Counted from the stretch's first letter, positions 49,001-62,058 are shown. The stretch: 64,000 nt of DNA from Galbula dea (GCA_013399015.1 VWZX01005690.1:3224001-3288000), one strand, 5' to 3'. A program made the numbers and translations. The notes: generated by a model from the sequence alone, not told the origin.

Positions 49001-52000
49001 TTCCCTCCATCACTCTAGGTTTGGTGAATTGTTCACATCCCCTCACAAACGTTCCATGGAGATAACACACAACATGGTAAAGCCATAACAGCATGATAAA
49101 ATAAGCAAATATCTAGAGCAGTGAAAATGACAACTTTATTCCAAATGTAACTTCAGCTCTCAAGTATTCTGTAATGTTTCACTACATCGTTCTGTACCAC
49201 TGGAATCTGTGGCTTAATACCACATATATAACCAGATCACAGACTATCTCTGCTTTCAATCGTTTTGGGAAAAGGAAACTACCATTAGTCTTTCCTCAGA
49301 GGTAACTATTTCTGCTGTTCTCCTTTGTTGACACCTGTCAAAAAAAGAATTAAACTTTTTTTCTTTTACTGCGCTAACAGGGTGCTATCCTAACAGCTGC
49401 TGTCTGCTGGAAAGTCACAGGGACAGTGCAAAACAGCCTCTTAGATTTCTGTCCTTCCACTTCCTCGTCTTAGTCTTTGTTAGTGTCATCATACAACACA
49501 CTCTGATAGTCAAACACCCTAAAGCACTGTTCCTATAAACCAGCAGAATAAATGGTGATGTTAAAGCTGAACAAATAGGCCTACCCAGCCTTGCAATTGC
49601 TTAACATTTTACCAACATACCTAGCATATATAAAGAACCTCCCAAAGCCAAGTGTTTTAAGACTAGTCAACAATTTCTGGTGAAAACTTACATGAGGCCT
49701 CCACCTCATCACCTACTTGCCAAACCAACCCCCAGAGCAATAGACTTTCTTCAAAACTTTAACCTTTGTGAATTTCACAAGCACTCTTGCAGTCAGGGAC
49801 TTCATTAATTATTGGTTTAGACACTATGGGGTAATTCTCTTATCTTTACATTTTTTTACTTTGTATACACAAAATACTCATTAACCTTCCATATCCCAGA
49901 GAAATACCCTGAAGGATTATCAAGTAGAGAATGGATAAACACTCTAGGCTGAATATAACATTTTAGGGTGACCTTTAAAATGTGTGTCAAACATCAAATG
50001 AAATCTGTCAACTTTTTTCTCTATCATTTGCACAGAACGTAGGCAAGATTCTTCCTCTGCATATCAAATCTTCATAAACTCCAAAATAAATTTATCTACC
50101 TGAACAATGTAAAACAATACCAAAGGTGTGACATAAAAAACATGCTACAACAGGTGAAACTCAACATGTTTTTCAACACTCATCTACAATGACCTGCAAG
50201 TATGAAAAGTTTCCATTGTGTTTAAAGACCGTATTTCCTTTACTTTTGTAGCATTAATATTCTCTATTTGTGCTTCAACTATTAAAAAACTTAAAATCAT
50301 GGAACATTTCTACCTCATTAACTAAGGCAACAGCACTTAGAATTCCCCTTAGGGATCTGATCTATAGGTGATTCTATGCACACTGTATACTAGGCATGGA
50401 AGCACTCTTTTGATATTTGATAGTCTTCTATTTATATCATTTAAGTTATGCCTTTGCATAACTCCCTTGCTGAATACATGCTGGTTTGATCTCAGTTCCA
50501 CATAGCAACAGAAGCAAATCAATAGCACAACATTTTATGTAAGTATGCCACATATCTATACCATCTTTCAAAAAAAGAATCTCAGAGCAAGAAATAATCC
50601 TTTGTGATCATATTTGTAAAAATGCAAACCAAAAATTTTCTAATATGAAATAAGATTTGCCCAAAGGTGTTAATTATGATTTGGAGGGAAAATAGTTTTG
50701 TCTCTTTTAGCATTCCACTATTATACTGCCTCAAGCTATAAGTTTCCTATGACATTATATTGACTTGTGAACCACTGTCACTACAGAGCAAATGCTCTGA
50801 GGCAGCAGCTGTGCAACAATGACTGAAACAGCAAAGATGTAACTGAGTCCAAAAGGACTATGTGAAGGGTCAACTATGTCTCAGTGGTAGGGAACAAGTA
50901 AAAGATTGTGAAGAGCATAAAAGAAAACTGTCACGTGATTATTTTTTCTAATGAGCAATCAGAACTGAAATAAAATATCTGGAAACAAAATGTCTACCCA
51001 GAATATGCTTTGGCATGCAAGATAAAACCTGAAATACTCTATTTTGGGGGACTTTCTAATCTCTTTAGATATGCAAAGAACCTATGTCTGTCTCTCTAAA
51101 AAGTGACTTGACAATTAGAGACAGTTATTGGTGACTTAAAGATTAAGCCAAGACTGCTATCCTGCTTTAACAGAAAAACTCTCTACAGAACTGACATTCC
51201 ATTTGCTTACTTACAGCTCTGGATGTTCATTTTACAGCTTGCCGCCACTGAAGTAATAACTTATATATATGGATAAAATTAGTGAAATACAGTCCTGGAA
51301 ATACAAGGTCCTGGCTAAAAGCCTCCATCACTGCTCAGAATGCTGAGAATGGCTCTCAGATTTTAAATAGTTGTAGCTTCATGTTATCTTTTCTAGATCT
51401 TGCACTTCCATAGTAGGAAGTATTGTATTTTTTTTTGTAATTTTGCTCTCCCAATTCACTTTCATTTGCAGAATGTTCCTTGATTGCTTGCATTTCCCTT
51501 TAAAACACACAATAGTGAACCTTGCTGCTGGTCAAGAAAAGCTAAATTCATCTTTCCTGCATTAAAACCAAAATACTTCAAAAGCCTAGAAATTACTTTG
51601 AAAAAGGGATTGACAATTTCTCAGTTAATTTATACCACAGTTACAGAAGACTCAGCTGGAATTCTAAATTAAGAAATTTTACTCTCTTACTTATTTTTCA
51701 TGAAAACCTTTTAGTATGATTTCCAACACTCCAATAACTAAATGGATCTCTGGAAACACTATTATGAGTTTCAGCCATAGACACAGATGATGTTTTTTCC
51801 CCAGAAGTTAAATTTTTAGGTGAATTTCACTGCTGTAACTTGATCCCAATTTGTATACATCTTCCTTCTTCCATAAAATAGGAAAAAAACCCCAAACCAC
51901 TTTGCTTCTCAAACATATGATTGGCATATTTACTGCATAATTGCAAACTGCTACTGTGGTTTCAGATGTTATACCTCTGCACAGAAATGATGGATTAGCC

Positions 52001-54879
52001 TGCTCTTTACTTGCTTTCAGGCAAAAATGTTGCCTTTGCCCCTCTTTATCCCATTAAAAACTGTGCAAAATTGTTCTCCCAAGACGTTTGAATTTACTTT
52101 TTACCCCATTTCTAACATTTATATATGAGCATCTTCATATTCTGCACAGTAACCAAATTAGTAGGTTAATTCAATAAAAAATGCCAAACGGACTGGAACT
52201 GAAGCAAATTATGTATTCACAAAGTGCCATTGTGTTTCATTATATGCTATTAGCAAATGAGTATTAACCCAAATTTCTTAACTCATGCTAAGACACAGCA
52301 AAAACTGCTAATGATGTTAAATATGCTCTTCCTTCTGTGTCCCAGTCTTAAGAAAATAAAAGGAGAAGTAGCATTAACAACTAACTTGGGGTCTAACCAA
52401 GACCAATCCATATTGAAGGGCTGGCTTCTCCAAGAACTAACAGTTGCTACCAACACAAGACAAGCATTTTTTGACTCCAGAGAGACTGTGGAAAGCATGA
52501 AAACTTTTGAAGCATCCGATGTTCAAGTGGAGCCAAAAGAAGCTTCAAAGTGCTGTTTGGCTGGATCATCAAGTCTACCATCAAAGCTATTATCAAATAT
52601 GATTTCTTCTAGTCTCGTCCACCTAGCATAATAAAGAAAATGGGCTTCTGAAGAGGAACAGAACCAATTTTGGCATGTGATACTCTTTCCTTAATCTCTC
52701 TTCATAGAGTAAATTACTATGCATGAAAGAAATTAAGTGGGAAAACACTGCCTGGGCAAGAAAGAATGTACTAGCCACAACAGACTGTTGGATTAGGGAA
52801 AGAAGTGCAAAACTATCATGTCAAGAAGGCAGAGGAAAATGGTTCTGAAGGTTGTGTTTGTGTTTGGTAATGTCCTGCTTACCTACCCCTTTTGTACAGT
52901 GGGAGGAGCCACACTAACTAAAAATACCTTATTTTGCTCCTTACAGTAATACAAATAAGAAAAAATTCTGTAAAACCAGCTACAGTTGCCAAGATTAATG
53001 TCTGTGGTCTTTTCAAATGGAAGTATGAAGATCCAGATCAAGAATTCAAAACACTGTAACACTGACAAAAAGGAAAAAGTGGGAATGCTGCAGAACAACT
53101 TTGCCATGTACGTGTCTGCACAGAACTGCTGCAAGAAAAAGACAGAATAATGTAACCTATAAGATCCAAGATGATTGTGTATGCTGGAGGTACCCACCTT
53201 AAGAAGAAAAATTCATTCTGGACATCTGGTAACATAGAAGTGATGCTGAATGGACAGCAATCTGCACAGACGGGAAGAGTGAGGGCAAACTTGGAAGTCC
53301 TGAGGAAGAGACAACAGACAAATGTGTGTCATCAGTCAGGAATTAGGTGTAGAGGAATACTTCCCAAGAAGAGAAAATATAAAGCCCACTGAAAAGAAAA
53401 AGAAACAGGTAAACACAGCTTCTGAGCCAGTAGATTTTCTAAAAAGAAAAAAAATTAAAGAAAAAATCCCACATGATAGACAGTAGAGTACAGTAAGGAG
53501 ACCAACACTTGTCAGGATGAAAGCAGTTCAACTTCTAGCTAATGCTTTCATTGGTGAAAAGCGTCTCCATTTCTGAAGCTTTTCAGCAATCTGTATAACT
53601 CATTACATGTCTGTTTCCTTCAATGTCCATAATAAAAACTTGCTCCTTACAGAGGCTTTTTGAGACAGCATTATATAGAAAGCACATCTGTATGTTTCCA
53701 TTCTAAATATTTCACTTGGTTTCCCATCAGTCCCTCTGTTTCACTGCATGGTATGAGCTGATGTGATTTCTGTTCATTGTCTTAACTGTCAGGACACCTC
53801 TTGATGCAAAGTGCCTATGTTCTACACTGTACTGTTGGTTCCCTATGTCTGCACCTACTCTTGGTGCCTCCCTGATCTCGACCAGCACCCATCTGGCTCA
53901 AATTCCTGCCTTGCCCTGGGACCTCAGATCTTGCTAGGTGACCACCAGACTATATCTGATCCTGAGAGCCTGATCCTGGTCCTGACTCATGCTTTGCATA
54001 CTGGCTCCTTTTTGGTGAGGCCACTATTCTTGCCTGCCTTAATATCGTGCTCCACTCCAGGCTCCCCTTCCCCTTCAGAGTGGCTGACTCTCACCTGATA
54101 ACCTGTTGCTGCCTGATAAGCAGCAACAAGCTCACAGCAGTTTTCAGATGTCCAAGACTATCTTTGTAGCAAGATGCCCAAAACTTTCAGAAGAGGACAG
54201 CGTGTAGCATCAGTATTGAAATACACTCAAGTGACACTCTTAAGATGTCCTGTGAAGCCAGACATATCAACCCGAGACCTGTCTTGCTGATTACAAACGT
54301 GTGACCCGATGTCATCCTCAGCAAAGCCCCTCCAGCTCGGACTATGTTTCTTCTGCCACTTAATGGGTATCAGTAACTGCCTACGGTAACACCGCAAGAC
54401 AAGCTGGAACATTCTAGCTTCTCCCAGTGAACTGACCACTGCTATTTCAACCTCTCCTTCCTGGGATTAAAGGCAACACACACCAGATTTCGGCAGGCGT
54501 TCCCAGCTACCCTGGCGAGAAGCGGTCCTCTCACGGCCGGGACCCACACGAAGAGGCAGGGCCGCGATCCAGCCCACCGTCCCCTCAGCTCCAAACATGG
54601 GCTATGTATTTTCTCGCTGAGACAGCGCATCCCACCCAGATGAGGGGAGCCCGAGATGGACGACGCAGAGGCACCGGTTACCCGCCTCTCCCAGTAGGGT
54701 AGGGGCGTAGAGGCATCCGGGCGGGACAGCGGCCCGCAGCGGCACAACCCCCAAATTTCCCACTGTCCCCGCACCAAGGCAGCGCCTAACAGACCCCAAG
54801 CCGCGCACACTCCCCTCCACCGGCACCACCCACACCAGCTGGCCGCAGGTGGATGCAGCGCAGCGCGGCATCACCCGGC

Positions 54880-54891
54880 CGCGCATGCGCC
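54880..54891. promoter_or_regulatory. NRF1 binding site
   Basis: CGCGCATGCGCC matches the NRF1 consensus YGCGCAYGCGCR at 11 of 12 positions, the last base being C where R is expected. It includes the full GCGCATGCGC palindrome. It lies about 370 bp upstream of the CRPPA start codon. Confidence 0.6.
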
Positions 54892-55255
54892 GCACTGTGG
54901 GGGACTTACCCGAGTGCCGAACATTTAAAGGGCCAATGGCGACGGTACCATGGTTATGCCATTGTGTGCTCGCTCTTTTCCTACTGGGATGCCACGGGCG
55001 GGCGCGCGCATGTTGTGGGGCTTCCCGGTCCGCACGCCTCTATGGGGCCTCATGTAGCGCGCAGTGGGCGAGGAGTAGGGCCTGGTCCCCGCTGGGGGCA
55101 GGCCAGCCAGCGGGCGGGTGCTGGATTCTTCGGATTGCGGACTTCGCGGGCAAATAAAATACGCGGGCGGGCGGTTGCGCTGTCCCGGCTGTGTTTCTCC
55201 TGCTGGGGGGCGGGGAGGGTTAGGAGCGGAGTAGCTGCGGCCGTGCTCCGCGCAG

Positions 55256-55422
55256 ATGGAGCCCAGCAGCGGGAGCTGCGGCGTCAGGCCTGCCGTTATG
55301 TCGGTGGCGGCTGTGCTGCCGGCGGGCGGGAGTGGGGAGCGTTTGGGTGGCGCCACTCCCAAGCAGTTCTGCGCCCTGCAAGGGAGGCCGCTCGTCAGCT
55401 ACACGGTGCGGGCGATAGAGAG
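55256..55422 (+). CDS. CRPPA: CRPPA coding exon 1 (CTP-binding loop)
   Basis: CRPPA (formerly ISPD) is the cytosolic CDP-L-ribitol pyrophosphorylase. It joins CTP and ribitol-5-phosphate to make CDP-ribitol, used by FKTN and FKRP in building the alpha-dystroglycan glycan. This exon gives 55 codons plus two bases. Residues 18-29 (AAVLPAGGSGER) are the IspD-family nucleotide-binding loop, followed by TPKQFCALQGRPL. An in-frame TAG at 55232 sets the upstream limit. Met1 at 55256 has G at +4, and Met15 at 55298 is an alternative start with G at -3. The leader before VAAVLPAGG is only about 16 residues, shorter than I recall in mammals. The donor is AG/GTAACG, phase 2. Confidence 0.95.
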
Positions 55423-55984
55423 GTAACGAGGCAGGTGCTGCTTGGCTCCCCGTCCGCGCCCTAAAGGTCTTCCCTTCGCCCCCGGCTCCACGCCGGTTGA
55501 GGCCCGTCCGCTGCCTCTTGCCGGCCCTCGCGTGCCCCCAGTCCCCAAAAAGCCGCTGGCAGTAGCCCGCCGCCCGCGCCTCAGGCCCTGGGCGCACCCC
55601 GGAGCCGTTTCCCCTCCCAGGGTTTGGTTTTGCATTTCGGTGGTATCTTCCTTCCTCCCCGCCCAGTCAAAATACGACAGGGTGGCTGGGAACTCATAGG
55701 CCTGGTGCAGACCGTGGGTGCTCTGAGCTGTGACTGGGCAGGCTCACCTGGGGAGAGGTACCGGGCAAGGGGAGGGCGCTCTTCCTTCACCCCGCCTGGC
55801 TCTCTTGCCTCCGTCCCGGACGGCTTTCCTTGCTCCTCTGCGATGCTCATGCCTAGAAGCTGTGTCGCTTTCTACTGCTCCTGAAGAATCTTGTTGGAGG
55901 CCCTCAGCTTGGAAGCTCGAGATTTTCTGTAGCTGCAGTGGCTCGTTTGGTGAGCTACAAGCCAACCATAGCCGTTGGAGGAAG

Positions 55985-56077
55985 TCATAATGCTATCCAG
56001 AGGCCTTGAAAGAAGATATATTCTGCCATGGGTATTGCAGATGGTCTTAATAGCGTCCAGAGGCCTTGGAAAAAGAG
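55985..56077 (+). repeat. Imperfect ~61-bp tandem duplication
   Basis: ATCCAGAGGCCTTGAAAGAA at about 55995 and GTCCAGAGGCCTTGGAAAAA at about 56056 are two diverged units 61 bp apart. It is a small local duplication in the intron with no evident function. Confidence 0.6.
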
Positions 56078-59000
56078 CCACTCTTAATAGTGGGATGGAT
56101 TTGGTGGTCTCCAGTGCTGCATTATGCTTCACCATTATAGTTGGTGACGGAACACCATACCTCCACAGGAAGCTTAAATGCCTCCTTGGCTCCCTTTTAA
56201 TATACAGTTACTGGGATTGAAGCTGGTAGCTTGTATAGTGCAAGGCTGCATGCGTAACTTTTCTTTGTTTGTGTTGGAGCAAAGATTTGAGTAATGGGAT
56301 ATCTTAGCAGTTTTTTCCTTTTCATAAACCTGTTGAGTTCTAGGCATGTGACTGACAGTTAATACATTATTGTCAAATGTTAACATAATGTAAGTCTTGT
56401 ATCTGGTGTCACTTGGAACTGCAGGTAGGAGTGGAGTGTCAGATGTACTCTGGATGCTTTGCAGTAACTTGTAGAAGAGTAAACCTTTAGATTTTACAGA
56501 CAATGAATGGGGAGGAGTGGAGTGTGGTGGAAAGAAATTGCCAACATTGCCCAAAGTTCTTAACTCATGGAAACTTGTACAACATCAAAATTGGTACTCT
56601 TTTTTCCATTCCCACCCAGAGAGGCTTCCCTCAGGCCACTTGTTACTTTATGAAAGAAATATTGCTTGTTTTCTTTATTTAATTTTCAACAGCAGCCAGT
56701 CACAAAGCTAAACACATCAGTAAGCAAAAACCTCCGATCCAAAGTTTGTCACGGCTGTAGTTTCTGCCAAAATGTCATGGGAATCTACAGAGATGAATAA
56801 TATCTTCACTCAGTGTATTGGAGACCAGGAAAAGGGAACAGAGTGAGGTTTGGTAAGGAAATGATACTCATAGGAAAAGAAAACATTATTCATTAAAGAA
56901 AAATATAAATCTTTCATTTTTGCTGCCAGTAAGCTCCGAGAAAACAAATTCTTTGAGCAACAGTATTATATTTATGTCCTAAAGCTGCAAAAAATTAGAA
57001 GGTTGAATTCTTACTGTGCAGTCCAACCAAGCGTGTGATCCCAAGTTGAGTGTGAAAGTAACAACCTAGTGCTTTCACTTAGCTTCAGGAGTGCAGTAAT
57101 TGCAGGCAGAGCTTTCAGCCATCTCTCTACTGAATTGGAATATTGACTGGTATGTGTATGTATGAGGAGTTGGGAACAGATGTACTCTAAAGCTCAAAAT
57201 GGCTTTCATTTTTGTCTCAGCGCTTTTCCTTCTGACTCAAACTGCAGAGAAGATACCTTGTTCTTACTTTGTGTGACTAGATGCAAAAATGTAATCTTGA
57301 GGAACTGCAGTTTGTCATGTGATCTATCATGCAGAAGTGGCAGATTTTCTGTTTGGCTTGATACTGTCTTCTGATACCAATTGGTTACCTGTTGTAATTG
57401 AGTGGATCATTGACTCATTAGCCTGTAGTAACTTGTATTGAACTGGTTATTTCATCTACTGCAGCTATTTTTGACTTTTTTAATCTGGAAAAAATGCAGC
57501 AACATACAGGCAGAAATACATGAGGGAATCAAGAATTTGCAGCTGCTTTGTGTGTGCTTTTTAATAATCAGGAGAAAAAGGTTTTTACACTGTTCAGCTG
57601 AAAGTAGTGAGAATCTCAAACGTTGGTGTGGAAAAACTGGCAGGCAAGAGCAGACATGAATGAATAAGCAGTGCATCCTGTTGCATGGGATGACAGCATG
57701 ACATTGGCCTGGCAATAATAATAGATGATGGATGCCCTTAGGAAGAGGAGGTGAGAAAAAATAGGGTTAGGAGAAATTGCTCATTTTTTTTTATTGCCTC
57801 TACAGGGGTGCTGATAGGAAGGTCAGGCCCTATCTTGATGGTAAAATTAAAGTGTATTAGAGAATATAAACGTCTGGTTTTCCCATTGGATTTGTTCCTG
57901 CCTTCAAACTATGCAAGGCTTTTGTATCAAGTTCAGCAGAACTAGAATGGCATTACTCCTTTTTGCTTCTGTACAAGCTAGTAAGATTATTCCTTAATTT
58001 TAATTTTGTGTGTGTGTTTAGAATAGAAGCTTACCAATCCCTTTTCTGAGACAAGGAGGAATCTCAGCTCTGTGTGCACATGCAGACACATTTTACTAAA
58101 GCTATAGAGAGGAAAACAGACTTAAGGTTGACTTTCAAATCATTCTGGGACAAATAAGCTGCTGCTATTCTTGCAGTGCGCATATTTTGCCAGTTGTTGA
58201 AAGTACAGTGAGAAGTTATTAATTTTGCTTTCCTCTTTCTTATGTTTACTGTCAGAATAAAAATTTTTCATGAAGGTTTCAGACAGCTTTGTTTGCTTTG
58301 TTTATTCCAATGTAGTCTCTTAAAACAGGTGGTCAGGTACCAAAAAAAATCACCTGGGGAAAGCTTCCAAAGAATTACCTCTTTGGATCTGTCTTGTGTA
58401 GTTTATTTGCCGAGTATTTTTCCCTGTTGGCTGATGCGTGTTCACTGGCTCTACATGTCACATGATTACGGTTTTGTTAAATGTATCTATTATGATAGTT
58501 CTTTTTGTCCAGTTGTCATTAGCTTGTTCTTGAAATTGCTTATGAGCTAAAAACAATCATAGCAAACAATCAAATTTCTGCAGTGATTGCCTAGTTCTGG
58601 CCTTGATTTCATTAGGTTATGTGTTAAATAGGTTGTTACTGGTCTGAGGAAGACTTCCAAGAAACTGAGCATGTTTAAGCCATATGTCAGATTTCAGGCT
58701 TAGCGCTGGTTTATATGAGAGAATAGATAGAGGGTTAAACCTCAGTCAGCTTTGTACCTGAGCATATCATTCAGGTGATACAGTCTCAGAGCATAACTCA
58801 TCAGTTATTTAATTTCCTTTGCAGTCTGTATTGTGAAGTTATGTAATAGCTTAGTATGTTGCTGAATTAATGAGCTCCTTTACTTTGAGGTATACCTCCA
58901 CTAAGGTATGTACTTCTGTTTGAAATTTAACAAAACAGTACTATTTTCTCCTAGGCAGCTCGTCTGTCTGTGAGTGAGGACAAGGACGGTTGTAGGGAAC

Positions 59001-60744
59001 ACAGTCCTTTCTGACTCATTGTTGCCCTACCAATATTGAGGTCCTCCAGAGGCAGCTGTAAAGTGATTGTAGCTGGGGCTATTCATTTTGTTTCTAGTAC
59101 TTCTGTGGAAGCATTGGAGTTCTGCATTTAGTGCTTTTTAAAGCATCCTGAGGTACACTGTTGTGATCTTTTTTTCATGCCTTCTGCTGATTCTTTCTGA
59201 AGGTGGCATTATCTTTATCTAATATTGCTGTTATAATATGGAAAGAGTGTTTACTGTTTTTAAACTGGTTTTGAGTGGGTCTTGAGCTCCTTACTAATTT
59301 AGTATGAAATCTTTCTGAAGAAAAGGGTGTGACAGATTGAGGGACAAAAAGAAAGATCCGTTTACTGCCAACCTGAGTGTATACTGATATTTTTCTGTTA
59401 TTAAAACACTCTTTTCTTAAGCAGATCTTTAAAAGAGTAAGCACCTGTGTTGTGCACACGTCTCATGTATGAGACTTTGTAGCGTACCTATTACTAAATG
59501 AGTACTTTTCATGAGTTTTGGTGGAATATTAAGCTTCAGAGCCTAAGCTGTTCTTGTATGTAACCATTCTAGGGGATACCTTTATAGTCTTATATGAGTA
59601 GTTTACATCTCTAAATCCTAGCACTAATTATAGAACATTAGGCCAGAATGAGTTTAGGGGAGGACATACTGTTGTTGATACATGTGTTTATCCAGACACA
59701 GGGTGGAGCTGTGACCGCATCCTGTCACTTCTCAGTGCATTGTACCACTGGAGGCCTTGAGCCACTCCACTAACCCTGTGCAGAGATTTATCAGAGGCTG
59801 ACCAGTGCTTCTGTTCTTTCCTTCTCAGAAGGTGCTGTGTACTACCCACTTGCTTCATAATCTGTTCCATTCGACTTCAGAATGGGAAGTGTCAGTGTTC
59901 TTACGCAGTCACTAGTAAATGTGCATACTACCCAGTGTTTCTGGGAACTGTAAGGCTATAGACTTTCTGCAAGTAGAAGTGCAAAGTTCTTATTCTCATT
60001 TCACTTTATTTAAATTATTAATATTTAAAAAACCCTGAAAACCAAACTGAGATGAATCCAGTTAGTTTGCCCTAGTTCTGAGATGAAGTCATGCAGAGGT
60101 GCTAAATTTTGTGGATAAAATGTAAGACTATGCCAGGAATCACTTGAGAAATTTTGAAACCTTGTGATGAACCTGTGGTGAATGACAAGTTGAAATGAAA
60201 CTTGAAACCATATGACTACAGATTTTACATTTGAACAACTTCAAAACTTAAAAAAATGCTGAGAATATGTTGGTTTGGCTGTATTTTCTGCCTTTGTTAA
60301 TAATAAAATGAGCAAAAGGTCAAGTACTTTTCTTTTGAAGAATGTTAATAGCACTTCTACCTATTTTATTTTAATAGTTATTTTATAGTTAATTGAAATA
60401 ATTTCCCCTGAAGTTCTATGAATTGCCAAAAAATTAATAGATTCAGAAGATGCAAAATGCTCTTTTTCTCATAGTCCTAAGGAATGGTTTGTATCATAGA
60501 TGACTTGGCTTTTGGAGTAAGGGTAGTTTGTAGGGAATGACTTCTCATGTGTTATTGCTGAAACCAATAGCTTAAGCCTGTATATTTCTGAACTGCAAGT
60601 TTCTTATTTTTCTACCTGGAAGTAACTTAGTCTGTCTTTTGTTTGCTATATTAGTTTCAATAGTTTTACTAGTTTTGGGTGAGAGATTATACCATACTTG
60701 TCTCCCTTGATGGTTGGATGTGTAGGTTACTATGGAGGGTTAGG

Positions 60745-60840
60745 ACTGGGCTGGCCATTAATCCAGTGACAAATGCTCTCTATTATGCCCTCTCCCCCCC
60801 CAGCATGGGAAGGGAAAGGGAATAAGAGAGTGAGACTTAC
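60745..60840 (-). mobile_element. LTR-like fragment, minus
   Basis: A 30-bp block at 60801-60830 is the exact reverse complement of 11947-11976, and weaker similarity continues across the GAGAG...CAGTGAC flank. It is a second, shorter member of the same probable LTR family in CRPPA intron 1. No coding sequence accompanies it. Confidence 0.5.
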
Positions 60841-61778
60841 ATTAGGAATTTTACCATAGTGAATAGTGAACTGATTTTGTAATCTTGCTAATCTGATGAG
60901 TTTCTTGTCTGTCATGCTCAAAAACCCCTCCTGTCATCTGTAGAAGACACAGAAAGGAAGTAAAACAATTTTAAATCGTTTTGTCTTCTACACAGTATTC
61001 AGGAAGTAAGACACAATTAGCTGGATTAGAACTATGATTTTTCTGTTATTTTGAAGTATAATATGCCACATGTGACTTTAATTTGTATTCCTAGATCCTT
61101 TGACGCAAGTGTGACTTCAACGTAACTTCAGTTATGACTGGTTTTAATTTTGTGGATTGTGGGGCAAGAATGACCCACATCACCCCTCAGTTGTAGGGCT
61201 AGCCTGATACCAACAGTAGAAGCTTGAAGTTCTCTAAAAATATTCTTTCCCTATTATGGTAATTTTATCTAGTATAGCTGGTTTTACGTTGTGATTTTTG
61301 TTTCAGAGTTTTTCTTGATCCTTTTAATCACTTCTACACAGTATGTGTGCCGTATATGTGGAGTATTCCAGGTCCCATGATTTACCAATTTAGAGGAGAC
61401 TGAATTTAGAGAAAGCTAAAATAGCAGACTGTAACTAATTGATTTGGAAGTTGTGCTTGAAGTAGAAATGTTTTGAAGGCTTTTCAAAGGGTTATCAGAA
61501 GATGCTCTCCCCGACACCCCACCCTGCAAACTGCCTATTGGAAGCAAGTCCCTTCTAGAATTCCAGTAACTGGTTAACATGCATGTATTGGTAGAGATGC
61601 TCTCCCTTTAGGGATGGAGTGCTAATACATGCACAAAAACACGGTCTTGTGTATATTGAGGGATGCTTTACTTAGCCAGCTTGCATTTCTTTTGGTATGA
61701 TTTTCTTTGCTTTGTAGAGATATCTGTACTTTTATTAAGTCATGTTTACTTTTTCTGTTTTTATACTGTTTCTTCTAG

Positions 61779-62058
61779 GATAAGTTGGATATCTGACATT
61801 ATTGTGGTGGTCTCTCCTGAAAATGTTGAAACAATGAAGTTTATAATTGAAAAATATGGCCATGAAAGAGTTAAGATAGTAAAAGGTGGAATAACTCGTC
61901 ACCGTTCCATTTTCAATGGATTGAAAGTATTTGCAGAGAGGGAATCTTCCAACCATCTGCTCCAGAAACCAGAAGTAGTGATTATCCATGATGCTGTGAG
62001 GCCATTTGTTGAAGAAGATATTCTTTCCAAAGTGGTCGTGGCCGCTAAAAAACATGGG
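61779..62058 (+). CDS. CRPPA: CRPPA coding exon 2 (IspD-like catalytic core)
   Basis: This 280-nt exon completes Arg56 and adds residues 57-149. Recognisable IspD-family elements are SDIIVVVSPEN, a beta strand of the Rossmann-like fold; GGITRHRSIFNGL (92-104), holding the conserved basic substrate-binding Arg; and VVIIHDAVRPFV (122-133), with the IspD HDAxRP signature. The acceptor is TTTCTTCTAG/GATA and the donor GGG/GTATGT, leaving in phase 0. A 168-codon frame over 61663-62169 extends into both introns and is not real coding beyond these limits. The rest of the catalytic domain and the C-terminal domain lie past the right edge. Confidence 0.97.

Larger units (their letters stand above)
41916..54480. 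other. SOSTDC1-CRPPA intergenic region
   Basis: About 12.6 kb lie between the SOSTDC1 poly(A) signal and the CRPPA CpG island, mostly unique AT-rich sequence. I find no CR1 copy, which is notable given their density elsewhere. Contents are a 177-bp duplication (43494 and 44616), TTTA-type repeats near 46498-46535, a GGGAAAAA repeat at 47920, and a TA-rich tract at 48950. A 124-codon frame at 52257-52631 and a 95-codon frame at 53811-54098 lack any recognisable domain. Confidence 0.7.
54480..55640. promoter_or_regulatory. CRPPA: CRPPA CpG-island promoter
   Basis: A dense CpG island spans about 54.48-55.64 kb and covers CRPPA exon 1. No TATA box is seen. It contains a perfect NRF1 palindrome (GCGCATGCGC at 54881-54890), a CCAAT box at 54933-54937 overlapping a YY1-like CCAATGGCGAC, and GC boxes (GGGGCGGGG-type near 55207). 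These are typical of housekeeping promoters. Long open frames on both strands here are by-products of GC richness. Confidence 0.85.
55423..61778 (+). other. CRPPA: CRPPA intron 1
   Basis: This is a 6.4-kb GT-AG intron, GC-rich for its first 400 bp and AT-rich after. It carries a ~60-bp imperfect tandem duplication near 55985-56077, with TCCAGAGGCCTTG in each unit, and a minus-strand LTR-like fragment at 60745-60840. I saw no CR1. The acceptor is TTATACTGTTTCTTCTAG. Confidence 0.9.

Noticed and set aside
54442..55850. Overlapping long frames on both strands (up to 203 codons)
   Set aside because: GC-rich island sequence has few stop codons. Only 55256-55422 matches a known protein, and the frames show no domain.
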